Below, in pieces: positions 26,358 to 36,957 of a stretch of 64,000 nt of DNA. The notes under the pieces are model-generated. The model was not told where the DNA came from. It saw only the letters and a list, made by a program, of their open reading frames with translations, and made no database searches. This DNA comes from Mangifera indica (taxonomy: Eukaryota > Streptophyta > Magnoliopsida > Sapindales > Anacardiaceae), in the NCBI RefSeq assembly GCF_011075055.1, contig NC_058155.1, positions 12,247,537 to 12,311,536 of the forward strand. Direction: 5' to 3'. Both the position numbers and the translations under genes were made by a program. Numbering within the stretch: the stretch's first letter is position 1; every line of letters starts with the position of its first letter.

Positions 26358-27224
26358 TGGTGTAACTAAGTAAATATTACCTGTAACCTGTGTATAAAAA
26401 AGAGGCGTTTGTTTTATATTAATAGGAGACAGTGGGAAAGAGATTGCAGTTGTCTCTTCCAGAAAGCCTGTCCTCTCTTTCAATGTTGAACTTGCTTTGT
26501 ATGTACTTTGTGGATGATTTTATATTGAATGTGGTGGCCTCCCATAACAGGTTGCACATATTAAGATTATGTTCATGTCTTTTGTCTTTTTTCTCACTTG
26601 TGACTACTGTGTAAAACATTGGAACTGAGGTTGTTGTTCCTCATTCTCGGATTGAATCGATGAGATTTAAGGTTTTGGCAATAGGGATCTAAGATTTCAA
26701 TAATCGATCTAAATCTCAAATTTTTCTTCAAACTTTTCAATGGCACGACAACAAAACGTGATAATTGGAGAGGACAAATTCTGTCGGTGATGGTGTGGGA
26801 GGTGGTCGTGTAAGGTGGCGGTTGTTGTGTGGGTTGTGGAAAGGTATCCCTTATGACTGTTATGGGTAGAGACTCTGGTTTGTAGAAGGTTCATTTTAAT
26901 TTAGACTAAAATACTTGTAAACGTATTAAAAATTGTAATTTTGTTTTATTTTAGAAGTAATGTAAATTGTTCGGTACTTTCAAAAGTTTAATTCATTTAA
27001 TTAAAAATTTTAAAATTTGATTAATTCAATAAAAAAATTTAAAAGTCAAATCTATTTTAAATTAAAAAAAGTTTGGAAGGACAGAAGTCTTCTTATACTT
27101 TGAGGCCCGGTCCCGTTATCAAAACATTGGGCTATACTCCTATAACTATTAAAACGACGTCGCTCTAAGGAGGCTCGGCTATTGCAACTTGGAAACGTGA
27201 GAGGCCGGGCGTTGAGGATTGATA
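26358..27224. other. spacer: E2 3' flank and RsmI promoter
   Basis: 26358 to about 26620 is probably the 3' untranslated region of the E2 gene. 26640-27060 is AT-rich spacer. 27060-27224 immediately precedes the methyltransferase start and is its likely promoter and leader. No transposon ends were seen. Confidence 0.4.
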
Positions 27225-30200
27225 ATGACATTCTACTGCTTCCTTTCACAACTATTGTGTATTCACGTTGTCCAAATGCTGCTGATACGAAGACTACCTT
27301 CAACGGCGAGTTCACTTGTGACAACTGCTTTTCCATGGCGGAGCAGGCCTCCTATTTTTCATACTGAAGCTGAACTCGTATTTGTAAAATCAGTCTCTTT
27401 TTATCCTAAACCTTGTAGCCTCTCCTTGTATTCCACTTCCACCTCACACTCAGAAACTTCCTCCGAATTCTCAGACTTAATCGACGAACAATCGTCGAAA
27501 CGCGTAAGGAATCTCATCTTTTAACTGCTTTAATTTTATTTCATTACTAAGTGCTTCCATTTGTTAAGGAGGTGAATTGACCGTCTAACGAGGAACAGAG
27601 AGATGATTATTAACAATTTGAAAGAATTTTTTAGGTTTTATTCTGATCATGTAGGGGCCTCTAGAACCTGGATTGTATCTAGTTGCAACACCAATTGGAA
27701 ACCTTGAAGATATCACCTTACGGTATTTCTCTTTTTATTTATTTATTTATTTTTCTGTTTTCTTTTAGTAGAAAATTAGCCCTTTAACCATCATTAGTCT
27801 TACCATTGCAGAGCTCTCCGTGTCTTAAAGTCTGCTAATGTGATACTTTCAGAAGACACGAGGCATTCTGGAAAGTTACTTCAGCATTACAATATTAGAA
27901 CTCCGCTGGTAAAGTATTTTAAACAATCATGTTATGTGTCTTTGTTGCATTTTGTTGATGTCTGCATATAACAGGCTACTCAAAGTCATGAGGTATTGTC
28001 CCTTTTGGCATTCATTGGCCTCATGGTTTTGTCATAATAGACGCCTCGTGAGGGTGAGGGAGAAAAGGGGTTTATATTGACCTTCAGCTTTTTTGATGTG
28101 AGATTTTTTACATCAACACATTTCAATGCATCTTTCATTAATACTAATTGTAAGCTTTAGATTTTCAGCTGAGTTATCACAAGTTTAACGAGTCACAAAG
28201 AGAACAAACAGTGTTGAAAAGGTTGAAACAGGGTGAAATTGTGGCACTGATCAGTGATGCCGGGACACCTGGCATTAGTGATCCTGGTACAGAATTGGTG
28301 AGTTGTATTCTATCAATTCTGCATCCATGTTTTGTTTAGCGAAAGAAAGAATTTATATTATTTCATTTCTGCTAGTAGATCAGCGATCTATAATCATCAC
28401 ATGTAAGCTATTGCCTGATAGATTTATAAAAGTATCAAATGCAGCCTGCCTTTAAATTGTGTTTGGAACGACTATTTAAACTTTGTATGACATACTAGGG
28501 GAATGGAAGGGAGTGCAATTTTGGATGTGGATTGTTGCCTTAGATAATTTAAATTTCACAATAAAACAAGTTCCTGGAGGATGTATTAATAACTACCCAA
28601 GATGTTCTGTAATAGAAGTGTAATTGCTTAACTGTATTCTTCTGTGTTTATTTTCTGGACATTGTCCCTGTCATTAAAGACTTTTGAAAGTGATTCTCGG
28701 TTATAAAAACAAAGGTAACCTTTAGTTATTTGGAATCTCGATGCAGGCAAAGTTATGTGTGGATCAGAGTATTCCTGTTTTTCCTATTCCTGGGCCTTCT
28801 GCATTTGTAGCTGCCCTATCTGCTTCAGGCTTGGCCACCAATGAGTTTACCTTTGGTAATGTAGTGGTTTGAACATTGAACCGCTCCAAGCAGGATGCAG
28901 TGTCAAAAGCTTTCAGATTATGGGACTAATATTACTTTTATTGATGCAGTTGGTTTTCTTCCTAAACATACTGGATCAAGGAGAGAGAGACTTATGGTTT
29001 CTGCCAGTGAACCGAAAACCCAAATATTTTATGTTCCTCCTCACAAGCTTTGTCAATTTCTTGAAGAAACATCCTCAATTTTTGGTTACTTGCGGTAAAT
29101 AAGTTGTCCACCAAATTGATTTTGTGTAGTTTTATGCTGTTAATTTGGGATGTTATTCTTGGTATTTAAACCACTGATATTTTAACATGATTGTGTGAGA
29201 TTTTATTTTCTTCTATATGACCCACAATTTTTAGTGTTGAATTGAAATTTAAAGTCAAACACATTTACGGTGGCTTCTAGCATCCATGAGTATGTCTTCA
29301 ATGACAATTTTTGGAGTTCATGCTCAGTTTTGCAAATATCGTCACGTCATTGGTCAAAATCAAAATCAGTGGTTATTCTTGAAAGAATGGAAAATAAAAA
29401 GTAAAAGTGACAAAAGAGGAGGAAAGAATAGACTGAACTGTCCTTGTAATCTTGTTTTCCCGTTGAATGAGTTCATCTTTTAGTAAGTGGTTCTAGGTCC
29501 TTAGTTGGCTGAGTAAATCTATTGTAAACTACTTCTCGAACGTGGATACATTTCTATTAGTTCTATAGTTGCAGTTCTAATATCTTTAACTTTATAGAGA
29601 TGGATGTAATATTTGAATTCTTTTTGTAAATTTACTTCTATTAAAGTTTTGAGTGTAAAGAGGATCATCAAAGTTATAATTGATACAGAATGCTACTATG
29701 TGAAGATATGTACTCCAGTTCCTGTTCTAAATAAGAGATAAATGACTGTTGATATCATTGAATTGCAGACGGTGTGTCATAGCTCGGGAAATAACAAAGA
29801 TCCATGAACAGGTAGATTGTACATTTTGTTACTCCTTGCCTCCTGTTGTTTTTACTTCTTTGGCCATTTGTACAATTTATTGCTATAATGGTTTGTTCTT
29901 CCCTACTAAAGAAATTCGATAAATTATATCTATAAGTTATTAAATTATTGTTGTTTGTGGCTTTAATCTATGGATTATGGTTGTATGGATATTTTCTACT
30001 GATTTGAATGATCCAAGTTGTTTTCATGGGTATTTAGGATAAGTAAACAAGTATTATTTTGTCACTCTACTGGGGATGGATTTAAGTTGAGCTGAGCCCG
30101 GCTTGAATGGGTGCCAACTTGGATTCAAAAAGTCTAGCTCGAACTCAAGTTGGCAATAGGGTCATTGAGGAAACCGCAGGAAAAGAAGGGTTGTTAGAGT

Positions 30201-31534
30201 TGAAAAATAGAATTGTTGGAGAAGATGCATATGCCAACAACTTTCTAGCAGCTAGCTAGATTTGAGCTGACTCGAACTCCCAACTCGAGTTCAGCTTGTT
30301 CAAGTCGAACATTAGTTGAGATCAAGTCAGCTCAGCTTGGATCCAGCCTTGCACCTTACTGCAAACAGTTTCCAATAGAAATCATCTAAAAATGAAGAGG
30401 CATATGATATCCTGTGCTAGTTGGAATTGCCTTGAGAGCGATCATTCTTCTTTTGATCAAGCATTCTTAAGTTGATATTTAACTTACCCAATATTTATAT
30501 GGTAAATGAATTCAAAGTGGTCAATTTAATTGGAAATTGCCAATTAAACTGGAAGCAGAATTTCGAACTGTCACTTTATGTAAATTGCTTTTCCTTATCA
30601 ATGTAATGATTTTACCTATATTCATAATTTTTTTTAGCAAATTCAAGGAGCACACCCATAATAGTGTAGCATGACATATTGCCATCTTTGGCAAACAACA
30701 TCAAAATGGCATCAATTCACATTGTGGATTTTAATCAATGATCTTTGATTGACTAATGAAGGAGGTTCTTGCTTGATTAGTTCTGGCGGGGCACCTTAGG
30801 GGAAGCCAAAGATGCATTCTCAACTCAACAACCAAAAGGAGAAATTACACTCTTAGTTGAAGGCAAGGCAATTTGTGCAGTTGAAGCTCCATCAGAGGAT
30901 CAGCTTGAGAATGAGTTGAGAGAATTGATCTCCAGTGGGCACAATCTTTCTATGGTAATTACCATTTTAATCTTGTTCACATTCAGGTTTGAACATATGA
31001 ATTTCTCTTTTGTAGACCTTTCATGCTGATGTAAATATTTCTTATAACGCTCTTAAGATGCATCAGAGAATATGCTGTGATTTAGACCATTTCACCTATG
31101 AGGCTAGTTTGATTTATTCTTGATTGAACGATTGGAAATACATTACGTACACTTCTTTTGGAGAGGTCAGCAGGAGGGTTTGTCACTATAAAAACACACT
31201 TCTTTAGGATAGCAATAAAAACATTGTCTGTTCTAGTTTTAGATATTTTAATCAAATCAATGTAGGCTATCATCAATAATGTTATTTTCTGCTTTTATTG
31301 TTAATAATTTCCCAGTATTTGATTGTGTGCTTAATTTCTGTGTGTTGTTTCTAAATAATCATAATCCGTTCTAAGGACGTTACTAGTAGTTCTTTGTGAC
31401 GAGTTTTTACATGTCTATAGGCTGTCAAATTGGTGGCTGAAGGAACATCAGTGAGAAGGAAAACTGTATATTCTCTGGCATTGAAGAAATTTGGGAAGCA
31501 ACTTGAAGCAGAGGATGATTTAAATAAATGCTAA
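27225..31534 (+). CDS. RsmI-type 16S rRNA 2'-O-methyltransferase (tetrapyrrole methylase family), organellar
   Basis: Nine exons (27225-27503, 27655-27722, 27812-27908, 28169-28297, 28747-28855, 28950-29094, 29769-29811, 30781-30954, 31421-31534), all GT-AG, give 385 aa. The first 90 or so residues are Ser-rich with few acidic residues until near the end, as in organelle presequences. The catalytic domain starts at LYLVATPIGNLEDITLRAL and carries the family blocks SEDTRHSGKLL, LISDAGTPGISDPGTELA, PIPGPSAFVAALSASGL and FVGFLPKHTGSR, then a small C-terminal domain ending KKFGKQLEAEDDLNKC. Bacterial RsmI methylates C1402 of 16S rRNA at the 2'-OH, using S-adenosylmethionine; the target here is presumably plastid or mitochondrial small-subunit rRNA. 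Similar to At1g45110 (from memory). The start is the first ATG; a TTG six bases upstream is not used. Intron 7 contains a foldback element. Confidence 0.93.
30072..30348. mobile_element. small foldback element inside RsmI intron 7
   Basis: The left end GGGGATGGATTTAAGTTGAG and the right end (complement GGCTGGATCCAAGCTGAG) are imperfect inverted repeats. The inside is rich in AGCTCGA and ACTCGAG words. Similar ends recur at about 31735-31805, 48108, 61391 and elsewhere, so this is probably a dispersed short non-autonomous family. No clear target duplication was found, so the class is uncertain. Confidence 0.4.
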
Positions 31535-32436
31535 TCATCCTCTGAGTGGGTTCTGTTACTTGCTATTTTATTTTTCTTTTACTTGTAGTAATACATTTGT
31601 CAGAAGTGACGGTCTCTATAGCCCCTCTCTTGACACGACTGAATGAATTTGCATTTTGGTGTCAATGAGTCCCAACGATATAGTAGAGACTACACAAGTC
31701 ATTGATTCATACAATCCTGCACATTTTGCAACTCGAACTCTAGGTGGGGCCACTTCAACCCGAGTTTGGCTTGTTCAAGCCAGCTTAGCTTGGCTCGGAT
31801 CCATCCTCCTTATTTTCATACAAGTCTTCTGTTTAATACCTAGAATTTGAAGTCTACAAGTGAAGCATGGATTGAAAGGACGGGTTGTGTTTTTCTTGGT
31901 TTTGTCCAAGAAAGAAATTCAATTATCTCATTGATTAGTTTCGGCAGGCATAAAAGCGTATGAATAAAGTGTATGGGAAGATGTTTATGGATATCTTCTA
32001 TATTAACACTTAGATATAATTTGCTCGCGTACTATTTATTTGAATCAAGCTCGAGCTTACTCATGTTTTGGCACAAATTCGCCTCCAAAATGTAAGTTCC
32101 TTGATTAAGAATAGAAAAACAACATTAAAACTTTCAATTGATTAACATGGAAATAAGAATTTAAAATGACTTATTTTACATTAATTATGTAACATGTGAT
32201 TAAAAGATAACCTACAACAAGGATAAGATTGAACACTTATTACTATATTAAGTAAATATATATAATTATCAATAAAATAACATTCAATTAAGTATCAAAT
32301 AATATATCATTAGATGATTGTGTAATTTTAAATTTAAAAAAAAAATATTTAATCATATGATAACACATTATATAAATACTCAATTAAATACTCAAAATTA
32401 AATATACATAATATTGTTCATATGACAAACATAGGT
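31535..32436. other. convergent spacer between RsmI and the lectin gene
   Basis: Both flanking genes end here, so part is 3' untranslated sequence on each side. 31720-31810 resembles one end of the short foldback family seen in the RsmI intron. 32090-32430 is very AT-rich. No gene seen. Confidence 0.4.
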
Positions 32437-34858
32437 TTAATTCAAAAACTTGAAGAAAGATCGGATGGTTTTTTGATTATTTTCAAGCCAATGTTGCACG
32501 TGGACTCCAATGGCATCCAAGTAGTAGCTGCTCCTTCCATGGAAACCAACCACCTTTCCCTGAGTTGTTGTTGAAGTGAAATACGTTCCAACTTCCTCTC
32601 CAAATGGACCATACTTCCCTCTACTTGTATAAAATGTTAATGACTTTATCACTTTTGATTTATTATCTGTACTCACTGGACCATAGTACCCAGACAAGCA
32701 ATTCAGCACTTCATGAGGGTACTCCAACTTTATCTGAAACAAGATTATCATACTTAATCAGACCCCATTCAAGAATACAAGGAAGACATAATTGATTTAG
32801 AAATGTGGTTAACTTAGTACCCGATGTGTGAAAGCGCCTCCACTTCCTCCATGTTTTATAGACCAGAGAGATTGTCCATTTCGATCATACTCGATTTGTA
32901 TGGACTGAATAGCTTCTGCCCTAGTCACAAATATTTGCTTAATCCCAGAAAATACTCCATCGTCCCATGGCCTCCCTCCGTCTCCACCCCAAGGACCTGG
33001 TCCGAATGGAGACGGTTCTTTTATCACCGCGTACGCAACCTGAGTATCAATATACACGTTTTTCTTTTTATGTTATGGCACATGTGCTGATAGAAAATTT
33101 CACATGATCATTTTGTTTACCTCTTCAGTTTGTCCTTGCTTTGCGACTAGAAGTTTGTTAGACCATTGAGGATTATCAATCTCAGCTATACGTCCTATGC
33201 TTTGGTGGATTGCGTTAGAAACAGGATGTGACTGTGGAGTTATTTGTCCTTCCGTTACATGTACACCAATAGCATCCAAGAATAAACCCTCTTTTCCATG
33301 GAATCCAATAATTTTGCCTTCATTCACTTTGTGGGTGAATGAAAGTCCCTGTTCTTCTCCGAATGGTCCATGCTTCCCTTTGGTCGTGTGAAAGGTAAGC
33401 GACTTAACGACATTTGGTCCCATGTACATCAAGGGCCCATAGGTTCCTGTCATATGTGTTAGTATTTCATAGGGATAATCAAAGATCACCTGCCATTGTG
33501 CACCAAAAAAAGTACAGAATGTAAGTGAACCCTCATCATGTCAATATTCAAATTAAGAATGTCAACTCTGTTAATAAAGGAGATAAAACATAAGTTTAAG
33601 TCACCCTGTCATTTCTAAATCCTCCTGTACCACCGTGTTTGCTTCCCCAGACAGCTTGCCCATCATGATCATAACAAACTCTTATTGAAACGATTCCTAC
33701 ATTGCGAGATATATTGATTTGTCTAATGCCTGAAAAAGTACCATCATCAAACGTTGATCCACCACTGCCACCCCAGGGTCCATATGACAATATACCATCC
33801 ACTTTAATGGGAAGTTTGTCCATACTACGCTTCTGAAACAGAAATCATTTTTTAAAACTCACGATCTGTTACAGCAAGAAACAATCATGAAATATATCAT
33901 ATCTTTCACGATAAAATAATTAAAAAAGTAGAAAGTTTCACCTTACTATGTTTGGTTTTGTTATCATCATCACTGGAGGAGTCTTGAGAAGTACTAGAAC
34001 TCTGCTGTGAGAGGATGGTTGGTTGGTGATTGGTACCATAAGAATCCTTTTGCTTTACAGCAAGAACTATGTCATAGCTTTCCCCCACGCTCCCTTGTAC
34101 TAATGAGTAGCCAACTTTCTCAGATCCATTAGGAAGATAACTTTGTGAATGAACAATAGTTTTGGAGGAATTTCTTTTCAGAAGAGGCTTTAGATAAATT
34201 CCAATGGCATCCAAATACCAACTACTCCTGCCGTGGAACCCAACAATTTTGCCTCCAGTCATTGGCAATGAAAAATATGTTCCCTGCTCAATACCAAACG
34301 GTCCATATGTTTTCCTGTTACTTTGGAAAGTTAAAGATCTGACATATACTGTTCCCCAATCATTAATGGTACCGTAGTATCCATGGACTGAAGTTAGGAA
34401 TTCATCTGGGTAATCAAGCTTAACCTGTACATATATTATTGAAATTGTAGTTTCAGGAATTTAGTGTTTATAATTTAGTTCTTCTTCATGTTTCATATGT
34501 TGACTTCAGAGAGAGAAACTTATTCAAATCAAGCTCAGGGTGAGCATAGACTGACCTTGTCTAACTTACTGCCTGTGTTTCCTCCATGTTTTTTTGACCA
34601 AACCGGGCTCCCTTTCTTATCATATTCAATCTGGATGGACTCAATGCCAGTACCATGAGCTATCACCAGCTGCCTCACTGTAGTATAAACTCCATCGTCC
34701 CAACAAACACCGTTTTGACCTCCCCATGGTGCAACTGCTAACGGTTTCTTCTCACCTTCCTCCAAACTCTGTGCCAAAATCATCCAAGTGATTTGTCATA
34801 TATTAATAAAGCTCTATCAAAATAATAATATCAACAACAAACAGTACTGTATTTACCA
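32437..34858 (-). CDS. jacalin-related (mannose-binding type) lectin with three lectin domains
   Basis: Seven coding exons (34856-34858, 34556-34768, 33942-34424, 33605-33832, 33121-33489, 32821-33039, 32437-32733) total 1812 nt, 603 aa. The first coding exon is only the ATG, followed by GTAAAT; the model is in frame throughout. Domain 1 is about 12-163 (APWGGQNG to LDAIGIYLKP), domain 2 about 248-385 (GPWGGSGG to LDAIGVHV) and domain 3 about 444-590 (GPWGGDGG to LDAIGVHVQHW). A Ser/Asp-rich linker of about 65 residues separates domains 1 and 2. Each domain is split by an intron at the same place, before the (V/I)KLDYP-type strand, which shows internal duplication. The carbohydrate loop is GxxxD only in domain 2 (GLFLD); domains 1 and 3 have SWYLD and SYYLD. 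No signal peptide, so probably nucleocytoplasmic. Resembles At1g19715, whose Arabidopsis neighbour is the PPR gene, as here. Confidence 0.92.
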
Positions 34859-36284
34859 TTTGCTTTCTAATATTGAAATAAGACTCAGAAAGATATGGGG
34901 AAGAGAACAAGCTTGAGGAATTGGTAGAATGTTAGAATGAGTTAATGAGGAACACCTGACATGCATTTATTAAGACAATGTGATATCTTGTGTGGAATTA
35001 ACTATAGTATGGTTTTCAGAAATCTGTAGAAGCAGCTGATTCTGTTTTCCACTACCAAGGGAAAGCAATGGAAGAGAATCATGTCACCTGGAGAACATTT
35101 TTTTATGTACTTTATATCTTTACAGAAAAATTCTATGCACTTGTGATTACTACAAATCCTTTATTTGAATCTCTCCTTCACTTTGCCTAAATTCTTATGA
35201 TGAATAAGTTTTTCCCCTCTTCACAGAATCAACCACATTTTTTGTATTAAAAAATGCTAGTGGCTGACCTTTGCAATCCAATTTTTGATATTTCAAGCTA
35301 TTTAACATAAAAATCTAGGTTGCCAAGTAAAAGATTTCTAGTAAAGACATTTCATTTTTGCACCTATATATTGGATTATATGAATAAATCGAATCATAAC
35401 AGAAGCTTCAAAACATACATGTCCCCGTCAGACACTAGGACCTTGTCTGCCATCCAAATTAGGTTTCTCCGTATACTTCAAATCATAAGTTTCAGCAGCC
35501 TGTTCCAGGCTTGCTTCGCTCTCAGGTTGGCCCTTCTAATTGACTAAATAGTATTCTACTCAACTGCTTTAGTAGGTTCATCTACAACATTTGGAGGTGA
35601 CCTTGTGGGCTCGTTCCTCTCTGGGTTGGTTTGGTCTAATCAAAGTCAATTGACTCACATGGAACATAGCTGCTTCGTGCACATTTGGCTTTTCTTGCAA
35701 GCAATGCACCACTGTCCTTGGTTCAAGCATAAATCAAGATTAGATTTAGGCCATCCCTGAACTTTACCGAGGGAGATATTTCAAGTTGACAAAGCTCTTA
35801 TTATCCTATGGAGATTAAACTCTAATATTTTTATTGTACTCTATTTTATGCTACAACTTCTTGAAAATTTTCTAATGGCAAGGTAAAGCTCACACACGTT
35901 GTTTAGAGCTGCCAGCTAATATGGACCTTCCAAAAGCATCTTCTCTTGAAAACAGAAGATAGCTGACTACCACTTTCCACTTGAAATTCCATTGTTCCAA
36001 GCCTATCACCAAATACCCAACTAAACTTCCTAGCTACTAAGTGAATCAAGATATATATTTGAACAATGATTTGCCCCAAATCACTGTCATAGTCAATTTG
36101 GATTCCATAAGCATCTCCTAGAAATTCACGCAGTCTGAAACTTCAAAGTTCACTCTCCAGAACCATGACACCGCTAATAGTCTCTGTTTAGCCTATTGAT
36201 TAGGCTACCATCCTACCCTTGCTAATAGTCTCTGCTAATAGTCTCAACTGCTAATAGTCACTGTCATAGTCAAAGTAATGCAGT
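34859..36284. other. spacer upstream of the lectin gene
   Basis: 34859-35250 should contain the lectin leader and promoter. 35880-36180 on the minus strand has stretches of near-coding character (for example GDAYGIQIDYDS) but also frame breaks. They may be remains of further exons of the small gene that starts at 36919, or of a decayed gene. 36160-36260 contains four short copies of the word GCTAATAGTC. Confidence 0.35.
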
Positions 36285-36919
36285 TTATAGCAGGAGGCCG
36301 AATTTTATCTTTCCACAATAGCCAGTTCCACAAAGAACCCGATTTACCTCAAATTTTGGGCCTGGACTATGAAGTCCATTTTCACCTGCAATATATAATA
36401 ACTAGATGATAAAATAGGAGATTGATGCTAATCTAACAAGTGAACCAAATCAATTGTAAGAAAAAATAGTATAAACAATTAAAGGAGGATTATAAATTGT
36501 ACAAAATTGGGAAGTCCTTTACCATTTTTAGAATGTCCTACTTTAATATAGAAGTCTGGTCTGTCGTGATCCCTTTTTTCTTTTTTGCTTGAGGACATCT
36601 TGTCCTTCTTTTTGTAATTTTGTTACACATACAAAAGTTTAACAGGTAAAAAAAATTTACAGAATGGTATTCCTGCCAATAAATTAACCTTGGCTTGTAT
36701 TGAAGACTCACTGTCAACCACATCACCACTGTAGTTGGCATACCCACTTATTTGCTAAAATGTAGAATATAACGATCTCTTAAATAAAGTCATTCAGTGC
36801 ATGATCAAGGAATAAAAACATAGAAATAATCTTACAAGGAAATTTGCCTGCTCACCATAGCTAGATGCAATATTAATGGCAGCTTGTGTGGTATTCTGAT
36901 ATGCAAATAAACTACTCAT
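36285..36919 (-). CDS. unrecognised small spliced gene
   Basis: I do not recognise this protein. Four exons have matching phases and good GT-AG borders: 36836-36919 (ATG start, MSSLFAYQNTTQAAINIASS...), 36689-36754 (QISGYANYSGDVVDSE...), 36523-36607 (a lysine-rich stretch with SSSKKEKRDHDRPDFYIKVG) and a fourth starting at 36385. If the fourth exon is read without a further splice it stops at 36285, giving 111 aa. If the donor at 36347 is used, the protein continues or ends in an exon I could not place. No signal peptide, membrane segment or known motif is visible; it is small, hydrophilic and basic in the middle. The start lies only 39 bp after the PPR stop codon on the same strand, so it could instead be spliced 3' untranslated sequence of the PPR transcript. 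The run of consistent junctions argues against pure chance. Confidence 0.4.
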
Positions 36920-36957
36920 CACTGAAATTGATCTATGCCAGTTTCATAAATTCTACT

